From: Erwinia rhapontici
Lineage (GTDB): Bacteria > Pseudomonadota > Gammaproteobacteria > Enterobacterales > Enterobacteriaceae
NCBI RefSeq assembly: GCF_012271765.1
Contig: NZ_VRKO01000015.1
Coordinates: forward strand, 202,555-266,554
DNA length: 64,000 nt
Reading direction: 5' to 3'
The notes beneath the pieces were generated by a model that was not told the origin of the DNA, searched no databases, and saw only the letters and a list, made by a program, of their open reading frames with translations. Below are positions 21,498 through 31,036 of this stretch, in pieces. Within the stretch, counting starts at the first letter, position 1. Each line of letters begins with the position of its first letter. The position numbers and the translations under genes are program-made.

Positions 21498-23984
21498 GTG
21501 TCGTGTTCTTACCGCTTTACCTCAAACAAATTATGCCACTGCGCGCTGCTCACGGCGGGTGCCCTGACACCGACTTACCTTTGCGCGCAGGAAAAAAATG
21601 AACATCCTCAGCAGCAGCAAAAAGTTCAGCGCTCCTCCGACTCTCCCGCCGTTCCGGTTCTCCATGAATCTGTTACTGAAAGGATCCTCAAAGCCAGGGG
21701 CATTGACCCGGCTTTACTGACCCTTCTCGACAACTCATCACGATTTCCCGCCGGGCCCGCGCTGGTGGATATCAGCGTTAACGGTGAGTTTCGTGGCGCC
21801 TTCGATGTCGTGTTTAACCCGAAGGGGGGATTGTGCTTTACCCCTGAGTTGCTTAATCAGCTGGGGTTAAAGCTGCCCAACAGTGACCCTTTGCCTGATA
21901 CGGACTGTTTTGACTGGGTACAGCAGGATCCTGCTATCAACATTCGTTTTGATACCCAAAATCTTTCCGCCAGCATTGTGGTGCCGGAAGCTGTGTTGCA
22001 GCCGCAGTACAAAGAGATTACGGGTGAGTCCGGGGGAATGGGAGCACTGCTGAACTATAACTATTTCAGCTCGGTGAACCGGAATGCCGGCACACTGAAT
22101 CGCTATAGCTTTCTGACGCTGGAAGATGGTTTCAATATCTCTAACTGGATGGTACGCAGCTGGCAGCAGTTTAGTCAGCAGGATGGAAAGCTCAGTTCTG
22201 ATATGAACTCACTGTATGCAGAACGGACCTTTGAACGCTGGCAGAAGCGCTTCCAGATCGGGCAAATTGGTGTCAGTAATACGCTGTTCGAGCTGGGTGA
22301 TATTAATGGCATCCAGATCATCCCGGATGAGGGATTCCAGCAGGAGGGTGAAACTCAGGGAGTTGTTGAAGGTATTGCTAACACACCTCAGGCGCGGGTA
22401 GAAGTGCGCCAGTACGGTATGCTGATCTACAACACACTGGTGCCTGCCGGGCCATTTCGCTTAGATCGCATTCCGCTAAAAAACCTTAATAGCGACCTGG
22501 ACATTACCGTGCTGGAAACCAACGGTCAGCGACAGCAGTTTACCGTCCCTGCTAACCGAATGAGGGGGGTAAACCCTCGTGGTATGCAGGGCTTTTCTCT
22601 CGCCACGGGCACGCTTCGCTCTATTGGCGGGGGCGGGTCGGGGGCGCCACGCTTACTCACTATGAATCAGAACTGGCGACCGCTGGGGCGCTTACTGGCA
22701 CAGACTGGCCTGCTGATGTCGGACAAATATCAATCCGTCGCGTTGTCGGTGGGGCAACAGGTGGCACAGGGGTTGCAGCTTGCTGCGCAAATGACGGCGG
22801 CCAATGACCGCTATCACGGAGCACGGAGTGCGCGGCTGTCGCTGTCGGCAGATTACCTGATTACTGAAGCCTTTTCGATCGGTGGTAGCGTCAGTAAAAG
22901 CACGCCCTCGTACGCCTCACTCAATCAGGCCAGTATGCCGACCCAGGATTATTACGATAAAGATAATACGCAGTACACGCTTTCAGCCAGCTGGGCGACG
23001 CCGAGGTTCGGCACTTTTTCCGTTAGTCACGCGGAAAGCACCAGCTTTGGCAAAGCCATGTCGACGACGCGTTACAATATGATGAGCTGGGGCACCAACA
23101 TTAAAAAGATGCTACTGACGGTGAGTTTTTCCCACAGCACGGGCATATATCAAAGCAATAAACAGTTGTCGGTTAACGCCAGCCTTCCTTTAGGCAAGCA
23201 ATACGTCAACAGCTATTACCGTAGCTCAAGAAAGCGTAGCCAGTTAGGCAGCGAGATCAGCGGTCCTGTTAACCGTGACGTGGGTTACAACCTGTCAACA
23301 GAGCGGGATTTGAAACAGCATAACCAGTCAGTGCAAGGGGGGCTCAGTGCCAACCTGCATTACACCAATCTTTCTGCATCGGCAGGGCACAGCGGCAATC
23401 ATTCCAGCAACTACTCCGTAAGCGGTAGCGGTGGCATCGCCATGGTGGGTAAAAATATCCTGTTCTCCCCCCTCCCTGTCGGACAGACCTTTGGCATGAT
23501 CGCTATGAATGAAAGGCTGGCAAACGTGGCGATCAGCACGCCCGGGGGCACCACCTGGACGGACTGGCGGGGTCTGGCGCTGGTGCCTCAGCTTCCGGCG
23601 TGGCGGCCCGGAAACCTTGATCTGAATACGGAAACATTGCCGAAAAAATCGGATGTTAATAACGGGCACCACACCGTCACACTTGCGCGGGGAAGCGTGA
23701 AGCGCATTAACTACACAGTGTTGACCAGTCGGCGTGTACTGCTGGATCTTACCCTGAGCGATGGTACCCCGTTGCCGCGTGGCAGTAAGGTGATGGACCA
23801 CCAGGGTGAGATGTTGACCATAGCCATCGACAATGGGCTGATCTACCTGAATAACTCACCCGAGAAAGCCACACTGCTGATTGATGTGGCAGGGCGCAAT
23901 AAGCGCTGCAGCTTCACCTATCAGCTGGACGATCAGCCAGAGGATGGCGGTCCCTATCAGAAAATGAGCGGTGTCTGCATTTAG
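21498..23984 (+). CDS. Fimbrial usher, outer-membrane assembly platform
   Basis: This 828-residue protein is the outer-membrane usher that receives chaperone-subunit complexes and threads the fibre out. It starts at a GTG. A signal peptide (to about residue 30) is followed by a Gln-rich stretch, the N-terminal chaperone-binding domain (VDISVNGEFRGAFDVVFNPKGGLCF), a long barrel region with GEVNGIQIIP-like plug segments (ELGDINGIQIIPDEGFQ; RVEVRQYGMLIYNTLVPAGPF), and C-terminal domains (RGSKVMDHQGEML; RCSFTYQL). It resembles the TcfC/YhcD type associated with DUF1120 pilins more than FimD. The frame is intact from end to end. Confidence 0.9.
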   Translation: MSCSYRFTSNKLCHCALLTAGALTPTYLCAQEKNEHPQQQQKVQRSSDSPAVPVLHESVTERILKARGIDPALLTLLDNSSRFPAGPALVDISVNGEFRGAFDVVFNPKGGLCFTPELLNQLGLKLPNSDPLPDTDCFDWVQQDPAINIRFDTQNLSASIVVPEAVLQPQYKEITGESGGMGALLNYNYFSSVNRNAGTLNRYSFLTLEDGFNISNWMVRSWQQFSQQDGKLSSDMNSLYAERTFERWQKRFQIGQIGVSNTLFELGDINGIQIIPDEGFQQEGETQGVVEGIANTPQARVEVRQYGMLIYNTLVPAGPFRLDRIPLKNLNSDLDITVLETNGQRQQFTVPANRMRGVNPRGMQGFSLATGTLRSIGGGGSGAPRLLTMNQNWRPLGRLLAQTGLLMSDKYQSVALSVGQQVAQGLQLAAQMTAANDRYHGARSARLSLSADYLITEAFSIGGSVSKSTPSYASLNQASMPTQDYYDKDNTQYTLSASWATPRFGTFSVSHAESTSFGKAMSTTRYNMMSWGTNIKKMLLTVSFSHSTGIYQSNKQLSVNASLPLGKQYVNSYYRSSRKRSQLGSEISGPVNRDVGYNLSTERDLKQHNQSVQGGLSANLHYTNLSASAGHSGNHSSNYSVSGSGGIAMVGKNILFSPLPVGQTFGMIAMNERLANVAISTPGGTTWTDWRGLALVPQLPAWRPGNLDLNTETLPKKSDVNNGHHTVTLARGSVKRINYTVLTSRRVLLDLTLSDGTPLPRGSKVMDHQGEMLTIAIDNGLIYLNNSPEKATLLIDVAGRNKRCSFTYQLDDQPEDGGPYQKMSGVCI

Positions 23985-24017
23985 CTTGTGACCTGTGTCT
24001 TAAAAAGGAATTGTGCA

Positions 24018-24686
24018 ATGGAACTGAAAAGAATGCTTTCCGGTATCACCCTGCTAACGGGGATGGTGCTCAGTACTGCGGTTCCCGCCAGCACCCAGGC
24101 CACGTTGCAGATACGAGGTACTATTCAGCCCGCCTCCTGTGATATTCATTTTGATGGCGGGGGCATACTCGACTGGCAGCAGATTAGCGCTGCCAGCCTC
24201 TCATCCTCCAAATCCACCCCACTGGCGACGAAGAATATTAAGCTGAATATCAGCTGCGAAACGCCCACGCTGTTTGCCGTGAGGGCCAGAGATATCGCTG
24301 AAAAAGCCGGGGAAGCGAAGATTGACGGAAAAGCGGCTGAGACCAGTTTCAGCCTCGGAGCTACCGAAGCGGGAAAAAATATCGGTGCATACCGCATCCA
24401 TACCCCGGCGGACAGGTCCATGGTGGACGGGCATCCTATGCAGAAACTCACCCTCTCGGCCGATGAAGGAAAAAGCTGGGCAGAGGCGAAGGGAAGCGTG
24501 CTGTGGAAGTATCAGGGAGAGGAGCTTGTGTCTTTCACCTCCGATATGTTGCGGGTGCCGATCCCGGCAAAAAATGTGGTCTTTGATATCAATGTCACCC
24601 CCTGGGTCGTCGCCCTTGATACCCTTGGAACATCGGATGAAGTGACGATTGCCGGCAGTGCAACCTTCGATATTGTATATCTCTGA
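24018..24686 (+). CDS. DUF1120 fimbrial subunit 2
   Basis: This second DUF1120-type subunit has 222 residues from the ATG at 24018, which has AAAGGA upstream; the frame is open 30 bases earlier but without a ribosome site. It has a signal peptide (about 1-25, ending VPAS) and the same architecture as the first pilin: ATLQIRGTIQPASCDIHFDGG with one Cys, LNISCETPTLFAVRARD with the second, and the C-terminus SATFDIVYL. Length and ends match subunit 1, so they are paralogues. It could be a minor or adaptor subunit. It shares one base with the next gene (TGATG), implying coupling. Confidence 0.8.
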   Translation: MELKRMLSGITLLTGMVLSTAVPASTQATLQIRGTIQPASCDIHFDGGGILDWQQISAASLSSSKSTPLATKNIKLNISCETPTLFAVRARDIAEKAGEAKIDGKAAETSFSLGATEAGKNIGAYRIHTPADRSMVDGHPMQKLTLSADEGKSWAEAKGSVLWKYQGEELVSFTSDMLRVPIPAKNVVFDINVTPWVVALDTLGTSDEVTIAGSATFDIVYL

Positions 24687-25417
24687 TGGCTTTCATCATC
24701 CGTAGTTGCAAATCCTGGTCTGTGGGTCAATACATACTGTGTAGCCTGCTGGCGCTGTCCATCGCACATCCGGCGGGGGCGGTGATGAAGCCTGAAACCT
24801 CTATGATCATGATTAATGAAGAGGCAGAAGGCGGAAGCCTGAACGTTACCAATACCGCAGACTACGAGGCACTGCTGTATGTGAAGGTCTACAGCCTGCC
24901 GGACGATCCCCAGCCTCAGCTGCTGGTGACCCAGCCGGTGACCAGGCTGGCAGCGGGGCAGACCCAGCGGCTACGCTTCTTACTGCACAGCCGGGGGCCG
25001 CTCAAGACCGAGCATATGAAGCGGGTGATTCTGGAAGGGATCCCACTACAAGCACTGAGCGGCAAGAATACGGTGGGCTTGAGCCTCAGGCAGGACCTCC
25101 CGATCATTATTCATCCTGCCGGTCTGCCAATGAAGTCAGATCCCTGGGAAGCATTGAAATTTTCGGAAACGAGTGGTGTGTTAACCATCGCTAACCCCAG
25201 TCGTTATGTGGTGCGGCTGTCGCAGACCGTCGTGCTGTTGCCCTCGATGAACAATATCATGCTGAGTAAAAGCTATATTCTTCCCGGCGAAACGCTGACC
25301 GTTAAGGGCCAGGATGCTGCTGCTCTGAAAAACAGCAAGCAGATCCAAATCCAGAGCCTGTCAAAATATGGCTATGTCGCGGGTTTGTTTATACAACCGC
25401 TGGAGCATCAAGGTTAA
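24686..25417 (+). CDS. Periplasmic fimbrial chaperone 2
   Basis: This is a 243-residue PapD-like chaperone, strongly similar to chaperone 1 across its length (SLNVTNTADYEALLYVKVYSLP; RLAAGQTQRLRFLL; SLRQDLPIIIHPAG; KSYILPGETLTV). A signal peptide spans about residues 1-33 (ending HPAGA). The start ATG overlaps the stop of subunit 2 by one base. Having one chaperone beside each DUF1120 subunit suggests each serves its own subunit, or that the second copy handles the terminal subunits. Confidence 0.87.
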   Translation: MAFIIRSCKSWSVGQYILCSLLALSIAHPAGAVMKPETSMIMINEEAEGGSLNVTNTADYEALLYVKVYSLPDDPQPQLLVTQPVTRLAAGQTQRLRFLLHSRGPLKTEHMKRVILEGIPLQALSGKNTVGLSLRQDLPIIIHPAGLPMKSDPWEALKFSETSGVLTIANPSRYVVRLSQTVVLLPSMNNIMLSKSYILPGETLTVKGQDAAALKNSKQIQIQSLSKYGYVAGLFIQPLEHQG

Positions 25418-25469
25418 TTTCTCTGCTGCATCGCCAGCTTTCAACGGGAAACACATGAAGGAACGGAAA

Positions 25470-26024
25470 ATGGACTGTAGGAAACGTTCGCGCCCGCACC
25501 GCCGTCAAGGGATGCGTCTGATGGCGGTCAGTCTACTGCTATGTTCAGGGTGGGTTCAGGCTGAATGTCGCATCAGCACGGGCACGGGGATGCTGGATTA
25601 TGGCCGGATAAATACCCAGGTCACACGAGGCCCTGATGGGAAACATCACCTGACATCGCGTGCAGCCGTATTCAGGGTGGAGTGCGATGAACCCCGGAAA
25701 ATTCGACTGGCTTTCACTGACATTAGCGGCAGTCAGCGGCAGTTCGCCTTTGGTCGCGACGGTGAACTTGAGGCAGATATTTCTGCGCTGATGCTGGACG
25801 ATCGTGCGACGGCTTACCGCGATCTCTCTTCACTCGCAGGGCAAAAGAGTGACGTTAGCCGACAAACAGGCACGCTGCTGCCAGGAAGTGAGATCGAGAT
25901 TGTCGACGCGGGGCGCCATTTAAACTTTATTGTGACGTTGCATCCTGTGTTCACGGACCAGCTCTTTGCTCTCCAGGATGATTATCGGCCGGGGAACGAC
26001 ATTACGGTATCGATTATCGAATAG
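25470..26024 (+). CDS. Third fimbrial subunit, probable minor or tip protein
   Basis: This is a 184-residue secreted protein from the ATG at 25470, which has AAGGAA six bases upstream; an alternative start is 25455. The basic N-terminus and hydrophobic run end in VQAECRIS, a signal peptide cleaved about residue 31. The mature protein starts ECRISTGTGMLDYG and has a second Cys in FRVECDEP, a layout close to pilin domains, and ends in a beta-rich segment (ITVSIIE). It lacks the DUF1120 C-terminal VVY motif. Last position in the operon suits a tip or anchoring subunit. No adhesin-sized two-domain protein is present in the cluster. Confidence 0.65.
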   Translation: MDCRKRSRPHRRQGMRLMAVSLLLCSGWVQAECRISTGTGMLDYGRINTQVTRGPDGKHHLTSRAAVFRVECDEPRKIRLAFTDISGSQRQFAFGRDGELEADISALMLDDRATAYRDLSSLAGQKSDVSRQTGTLLPGSEIEIVDAGRHLNFIVTLHPVFTDQLFALQDDYRPGNDITVSIIE

Positions 26025-26037
26025 CGGAGAAGCGGGA

Positions 26038-26069
26038 TAAAAAAACACCGCCGTGGCGGTGTTTTTTCG
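26038..26069. terminator. Bidirectional terminator between the fimbrial cluster and ppa
   Basis: AAAAAACACCGCC-GT-GGCGGTGTTTTTT is a perfect stem with A and T runs on either side, serving the convergent fimbrial operon and ppa. Confidence 0.9.
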
Positions 26070-26115
26070 GCGTCAGTGGAAGAGAATCTTCACTGGCGCG
26101 AGCTGTGCCGGAAGA

Positions 26116-26646
26116 TTATTTCTTCGCAGCGCGTTCGAAGGAGGAAACGATTTCCGCTTTAGCGGCTTCTACGCCTTCCCAGCCGTCAACCTTAACCCAT
26201 TTGCCTTTTTCCAGCGCTTTATACTGCTCGAAGAAGTGGGTGATCTGGCCGCGCAGCAGTTCTGGCAGGTCGTTCACATCCTGGATGTGCTCGTACTCTT
26301 TGCTCAGTTTGCTGTGTGGAACCGCAACAACTTTGGCATCTTCGCCAGATTCGTCGGTCATTTTCAGCACGCCAACCGGACGGCAGCGGATCACAGAGCC
26401 AGGCTGTAACGGGTAGGGTGTTGGCACCAGGACGTCAACCGGGTCACCATCCAGAGACAGGGTGTGGTTGATGTAACCGTAGTTGCACGGATAGAACATC
26501 GCTGTCGCCATGAAACGGTCAACGAACAGTGCGCCAGTCTCTTTGTCGACTTCGTATTTGATTGGAGAGGCATTTGCCGGGATCTCGATTACGACATAGA
26601 TATCATCTGGCAGGTCTTTACCCGCTGGTACCAGGTTCAAGCTCAT
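26116..26646 (-). CDS. ppa: Inorganic pyrophosphatase
   Basis: Ppa hydrolyses pyrophosphate to phosphate, driving nucleic-acid and other biosyntheses forward. From the ATG at 26646 (AAGGA nine bases upstream) the protein has 176 residues, the family length; the longer frame to 26661 adds five residues without support. Type I signatures are [28 protein letters not shown] and the Mg-binding [15 protein letters not shown]. It is a cytoplasmic hexamer. In E. coli it precedes ytfQRT-yjfF, which are missing here. Confidence 0.97.
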   Translation of the reverse strand: MSLNLVPAGKDLPDDIYVVIEIPANASPIKYEVDKETGALFVDRFMATAMFYPCNYGYINHTLSLDGDPVDVLVPTPYPLQPGSVIRCRPVGVLKMTDESGEDAKVVAVPHSKLSKEYEHIQDVNDLPELLRGQITHFFEQYKALEKGKWVKVDGWEGVEAAKAEIVSSFERAAKK

Positions 26647-26801
26647 TATGAATTCCTTCAATCATCTTAGGTTGAGTGCCGGGTATTATAGCCAGGTCAT
26701 CTTCAAAGTACCTTCCTTTTTCCGCCTTTCAGATTGCTCCGTGCCGGGGCATCAATGACAGTGAAATGCTGCGCTATGCGATGCCCGGCTCACGATGATG
26801 G

Positions 26802-27236
26802 CTAATCCTCCACGTCGGGCTGGGGTATGGAATATTCACTCGGTGCAAAGGGGTGTGGCTCACCGTTGACCATGTTGAATTCAGAGACAATATAACGGCG
26901 TCTCATCTTCTTAGTGGGTGAGCGTAAAGCGATATCAACCCGCCTGGCGCCTGAGTTCGGGAACTTGTAATACGTTTCAGGAATGCAGAGCTGATCATTA
27001 GCAATTTTTAAAGCGGGGAATTCTCTGTTGAAGCCAGACATCTCCGGTGCACGACTCTCTCTGATCACCAGATAATGAGCATAATAGTCGCTGGCATTTT
27101 TAATCTGGAAACACACTCCGGCATTTGTCAGGGACACCTGTCCGAGCTCATTGGGGGGGCTGTAATGGCCCATCCACCCGCAGCCGGTAAGAAGCGAGGC
27201 AATCAGGGCGGGAAACAGCACTTTTTTTATTGTCAT
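26802..27236 (-). CDS. Small periplasmic lipoprotein, putative T6SS-type immunity protein
   Basis: This is a 144-residue lipoprotein: MTIKKVLFPALIASLLTGC gives a lipobox with Cys19, followed by Gly, so outer-membrane sorting is expected. The rest is a compact beta-rich domain (LCIPETYYKFPNSGARR; RRRYIVSEFNMVNGE) of the kind annotated as putative type VI secretion immunity periplasmic lipoproteins. The true start is the ATG at 27236, which shares one base with the upstream gene's stop (TGATG); the open frame to 27248 is an artefact of a GTG inside the upstream gene. Tight coupling to a zincin gene fits an effector/immunity pair. The neutralising role is inferred from family and context. Confidence 0.6.
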   Translation of the reverse strand: MTIKKVLFPALIASLLTGCGWMGHYSPPNELGQVSLTNAGVCFQIKNASDYYAHYLVIRESRAPEMSGFNREFPALKIANDQLCIPETYYKFPNSGARRVDIALRSPTKKMRRRYIVSEFNMVNGEPHPFAPSEYSIPQPDVED

Positions 27237-27769
27237 CACAGGCTCCACGGAAAGGCTCGCAGCGTATATTTATACTGTTTTAGTAACTCATCATCGGATA
27301 AATCATCACTGTTAGTACAACCCCTGTTTGTTTTCCAGTAAGCACGGCCATTGAACTGCGTAAGTAGATAATAATCTCCAATAATCTGTGCCTGCTGCTC
27401 CATACCGTAAGTGCTAAGTGGCCAGCTGTCTAAAGCATATTCATACTTTGCCATCCAACTGACCAGGCCCCGTAATTTGACCTTCATGCCGTGCTGGTAC
27501 TGCCATACGTGTGACAGTTCATGGATAAAAGTATGCTGCCTTCTTATATCGGCTTTAGAAAAATCAGGGCTGTATTCATCTCGAAAGTACATTTCTCCAT
27601 TGGGTGACATAGAGACCCGCTTGAGTTGCAGACCAAAAGGCAAGTAACTGCCTTTATGGATCCACACTTTCGGGTAGATGATCGTGTCGCGAAAAATTTC
27701 CTTCGCCATATTAATCTCGCCCAATGTCATCAGGCGCAGACTGCCGCCCTTAGTATCATTATCAAACAT
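27236..27769 (-). CDS. Zincin metallopeptidase-like protein, putative T6SS-associated effector
   Basis: This 177-residue protein has no signal peptide and a central HELSHVWQYQHG, an HExxH zinc site at residues 83-87, with a likely third ligand Glu124 in GMEQQAQIIGDYY. It resembles the 'Vgr-related' HExxH proteins encoded beside VgrG/Rhs genes, which share the leading (R)LMTLGEI, MSPNGEMYF and FIHE-THVWQ segments. Its stop codon overlaps the start of a lipoprotein gene. No VgrG, Hcp, PAAR, Rhs or T6SS structural gene lies in the window, so it would be an orphan effector depending on a remote apparatus. The local DNA looks A+T-richer than the backbone. The peptidase target is unknown; activity is inferred. 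Confidence 0.6.
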   Translation of the reverse strand: MFDNDTKGGSLRLMTLGEINMAKEIFRDTIIYPKVWIHKGSYLPFGLQLKRVSMSPNGEMYFRDEYSPDFSKADIRRQHTFIHELSHVWQYQHGMKVKLRGLVSWMAKYEYALDSWPLSTYGMEQQAQIIGDYYLLTQFNGRAYWKTNRGCTNSDDLSDDELLKQYKYTLRAFPWSL

Positions 27770-28111
27770 ACAAATCCCTTGGTGTGTTTGTGGTTATTTC
27801 CCATGCAGCATAGCAAATGTCTGTTTTGCTAAAAATTCTACAATCTGTGATTTTCTTAGTGCGATGACATGACACTTGCCTGGAGTCTCTTTTCGCCACT
27901 GAACAAGATGAGGGCTGTCAGGGGATTAATTTGGTTTATTCATCATTGTTAAATCATTTCTCTGGTTTTACATGGATCTAATCCATCATCGTCTGTATTT
28001 TCCTTCAGGGTCATTTCCCTTCTGACGTTTGTCCACAATAAAAGCGTTGAAGCGCCCTTAATTCACGCTTACGGGTTCCCTGTTCTGGATCAATTTAATC
28101 TTTATTATGGT

Positions 28112-28139
28112 TAAAGCTGGGTAATGTTATTGCCGATAA
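28112..28139 (+). promoter_or_regulatory. Sigma-28 (FliA) type promoter of the second chemoreceptor
   Basis: TAAA (28112-28115) and a perfect GCCGATAA (28132-28139) are separated by 16 bases, one more than optimal. It lies about 50 bases before the receptor start. The rest of the gap from 27770 to 28188 is A+T-rich and shows no gene. Confidence 0.65.
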
Positions 28140-28188
28140 CATGGTCGATTTAGGGACCAGGAATGACCAGGCTTAACACTATCGGGAA

Positions 28189-29760
28189 ATGATCATGCTT
28201 AAGAGAATCTCAATACGTACGGGTTTATTGGCGCTGCTTGCCATGATGACGCTGCTGCTTTTAGTGGTGAGTGTCATGGGCATTATCGCGATTCAAAAGG
28301 GCAATCGCTCACTGGATGTGATCAACCGCATTCAGGGCATTGAGTTGAACGCACTGTATATGAGTAACGGCAACCTATTGCGCACCCGCGCCACCGCGGC
28401 GCTGGCCATACGTAAAATGGAAATCGGCCTGCCGGACGAAGCGGAAAAAATAGCCACACGTTCCGCCAGTTACGTGGTTTTATCGCAGCAGGAGCTGAAA
28501 CGATTCATTGATGCCGGAACCGTCACTGAACACGGCAGAATTCTGGCGGAAGCCGTAGTGGCAACCCATGAAGATTACCTGGTTAATGGCATCACGCCAA
28601 TGATGGCGGCGCTGCAAAAACAGAGCGTGGATGATTACTACAGCGTTCTGGAAGGAAACCTCTCCGACCTTGCAGGCAAATTCTCTGGCGCAGTATCGGC
28701 TTTTGGTGCTTATGCCGACGACGTCAGCGCAACACAGATGGCGCAGGCCGCGCGTAACCAAACCATGATGACCGTTCTGATTCTGGTGAGCGGCGCGCTG
28801 ACACTGCTGCTGGTGGCGCTGGCATGGATGATTTTGCGCATACTGCTCCTGAAGCCGCTGGATCAGGCTATCAGGCATCTTGAGCATGTGGCGGGTGGCG
28901 ATCTGACGCAGCCCGTGCCGGAAAGCGGTGACAACGAGTTGGGCCGATTAAATGCCGCACTGGGAACGATGCAGCAGTCGCTACAGCATTCGGTTGGTCT
29001 GGTGCGCGATGCCAGTCTGCAAATCGATATCGGCAGCCGCGAACTCGCCTCGGGCAACCTCAATCTCTCCCAGCGAACTGAAGAGTCTGCGGCATCGCTG
29101 GAACAGACGGCGGCGAGCATGGAGCAGTTAACCGCCACGGTGAAGCAGAATGCAGATAACGCCCAACAGGCACATCTGCTGGCGCGTGCTGTTTCTGATA
29201 CCGCCGATCGCGGGGCAGAAGTAGTGTGTTACGTGATGGAGAAAATGGGGGAAATCTCTAACAGCTCGCAGCGTATTGGCGACATTCTCGGTGTGATTGA
29301 TGGCATCGCCTTCCAGACGAATATCCTGGCGCTGAACGCTTCTGTTGAAGCGGCACGCGCGGGTGAGCAGGGACGCGGTTTTGCCGTTGTCGCCACCGAG
29401 GTACGTAACCTGGCCCAGCGCAGTGCAACGGCGGCGAAGGAAATCCGTACGCTGATTAGTGAGTCGCAGATTCGCGTCAACGAAGGTTCTGATATGGCGA
29501 CCAAAGCGGGTGAAACCATGGATGAAATCTCGACGGAAGTGATGCGAGTCACCACGTTGATGAAAGAGATCTCCAGCGCTTCGCAGGAACAGAGTCGCGG
29601 TATTGAACAGGTGAACCAGGCGGTGACGCAGATGGATGAAGTCGCGCAGCAGAATGCCGCGCTGGTGGAAGAAGCGGCCGCCGCAACGCAGTCGCTGGAA
29701 GAGCAGTCCCAGCAGCTGGTGCAAACCATGGCGGTATTTAAGGTCACTCAGGCGGCATAA
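28189..29760 (+). CDS. Methyl-accepting chemotaxis protein, Tar/Tsr-like
   Basis: This is a 523-residue chemoreceptor with classical topology. TM1 lies at about residues 9-32 and is followed by a periplasmic domain of about 150 residues of the four-helix-bundle type ([29 protein letters not shown]), TM2 at about 193-217, HAMP, and a cytoplasmic coiled coil whose tip starts at residue 375 ([19 protein letters not shown]). Methylation-helix segments rich in Glu/Gln-Glu pairs are visible ([37 protein letters not shown]). No NWETF-like tail is present. Start may be the second ATG at 28195. The ligand is not deducible. It stands where E. coli has ytfQRT-yjfF. Confidence 0.93.
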   Translation: MIMLKRISIRTGLLALLAMMTLLLLVVSVMGIIAIQKGNRSLDVINRIQGIELNALYMSNGNLLRTRATAALAIRKMEIGLPDEAEKIATRSASYVVLSQQELKRFIDAGTVTEHGRILAEAVVATHEDYLVNGITPMMAALQKQSVDDYYSVLEGNLSDLAGKFSGAVSAFGAYADDVSATQMAQAARNQTMMTVLILVSGALTLLLVALAWMILRILLLKPLDQAIRHLEHVAGGDLTQPVPESGDNELGRLNAALGTMQQSLQHSVGLVRDASLQIDIGSRELASGNLNLSQRTEESAASLEQTAASMEQLTATVKQNADNAQQAHLLARAVSDTADRGAEVVCYVMEKMGEISNSSQRIGDILGVIDGIAFQTNILALNASVEAARAGEQGRGFAVVATEVRNLAQRSATAAKEIRTLISESQIRVNEGSDMATKAGETMDEISTEVMRVTTLMKEISSASQEQSRGIEQVNQAVTQMDEVAQQNAALVEEAAAATQSLEEQSQQLVQTMAVFKVTQAA

Positions 29761-29799
29761 ATCGTTGGGGGCGGCCGCTTTTCTAGTCGTTTCCCCAAA

Positions 29800-29838
29800 A
29801 GAAAGGGCGGACCCGAAAAAGAAGGTCCGCCCCTACGC
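29800..29838. repeat. Intergenic palindrome of the GTAGGGGCGG family
   Basis: GGGCGGACC (29805-29813) pairs with GGTCCGCCC (29824-29832), loop CGAAAAAGAA, and the outer edge reads CCCCTACG. It matches the other GTAGGGG-type palindromes in the window and may also end transcription of the convergent chemoreceptor and fbp genes, though no T tract follows. Confidence 0.6.
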
Positions 29839-29870
29839 TTTGGTCAGTCGAAATCGTTAAATTTTACCGA

Positions 29871-30869
29871 TTAGTTATCCGGGAACTCGCGCAGGAAACG
29901 TTCGGTATCATCGACCATATGGTCATTGCCGACGAAGAACGGCGAACGTTCATGCAGGCTTTCTGGCACCAGGTCCAGAATACGGTTTTTGCCGTCAGAG
30001 GCTTTACCGCCAGCCTGTTCCGCCAGAAACGCCATTGGATTGCACTCATACAGCAGGCGCAGCTTGCCTTTCGGGTGGCTGGCGGTGCTTGGGTAGAGGT
30101 AGATACCGCCTTTCAGCAGGTTACGGTGGAAATCTGCCACCAGCGAGCCGATGTAGCGTGAGGTATAAGGACGTTGGGTCGCGACATCCTCTTCCTGACA
30201 GAATTTCAGGTATTTCTTCACACCCTGCGGGAAGCGGATGTAGTTACCTTCGTTGATGGAATAGGTGTAGCCCTTTTCCGGGAAGGTCATACGTTCCGCG
30301 CTCAGGCAGAACACGCCCAGTGACGGGTCGTAGGTAAAGGCATGTACGCCACAGCCGGTGGTATAAACCAGCATGGTAGAGGAGCCATAAACGACGTAAC
30401 CCGCGGCAACCTGCTGGCTGCCAGGCTGCAGGAAGTCTTCTTCGGTCACCGGCGTACCCGGAGGGGTGAGACGGCGGTAAATTGAGAAAATGGTGCCGAC
30501 AGAAACGTTGACATCAATATTTGAGGAGCCGTCGAGAGGATCCATCAGTACCACGTACTTGCCGTTTTCCGCGCCTTCGAAGATCACGAACTCATCTTCT
30601 TCTTCTGACGCGATACCTGCAACAATGCCACGGGCCTTCAGTGCGGCTTTGAGTTTTTCATTGGCAAACAGATCGAGCTTCATCTGTTCTTCGCCCTGAA
30701 TATTTTCAGCGCCGCTGGCACCCAGAATATCGACCAGGCCTGCTTTGTTAATATCGCGGTGGATAATCTTAGCGCCCAGTTTGATCGCGGAGATCAAAGC
30801 GGTCAGTTCACCTGTTGCGTGCGGAAAGTCGTGTTGCTTCTCGACGATAAATTCGCCTAACGTTTTCAT
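29871..30869 (-). CDS. fbp: Fructose-1,6-bisphosphatase class I
   Basis: Fbp removes the 1-phosphate of fructose 1,6-bisphosphate, the committed step of gluconeogenesis. The 332-residue length equals E. coli Fbp. Metal-site motifs ASEEEDEFV and [25 protein letters not shown] are intact (cited cores DPLDGSSN and SEEED), as is the substrate-site region [30 protein letters not shown]. It begins at 30869 and is divergent from mpl. Expected regulation is allosteric (AMP); nothing regulatory is evident in the 167-base gap. Confidence 0.97.
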   Translation of the reverse strand: MKTLGEFIVEKQHDFPHATGELTALISAIKLGAKIIHRDINKAGLVDILGASGAENIQGEEQMKLDLFANEKLKAALKARGIVAGIASEEEDEFVIFEGAENGKYVVLMDPLDGSSNIDVNVSVGTIFSIYRRLTPPGTPVTEEDFLQPGSQQVAAGYVVYGSSTMLVYTTGCGVHAFTYDPSLGVFCLSAERMTFPEKGYTYSINEGNYIRFPQGVKKYLKFCQEEDVATQRPYTSRYIGSLVADFHRNLLKGGIYLYPSTASHPKGKLRLLYECNPMAFLAEQAGGKASDGKNRILDLVPESLHERSPFFVGNDHMVDDTERFLREFPDN

Positions 30870-31036
30870 AACACAATCCCTGAATCTGCGGTTGAGTAGC
30901 AGCTTGATTCACAAACTGCCAACGTATGCGTACGCAGTTTAGCCGATTGAACGCTAAAGAACATAGGGCAAATCCGTTTCTTCCGCACGATGGGGGCGTT
31001 ACACTAAGGCCGAACATTTTACGAAACGGACCTTTT

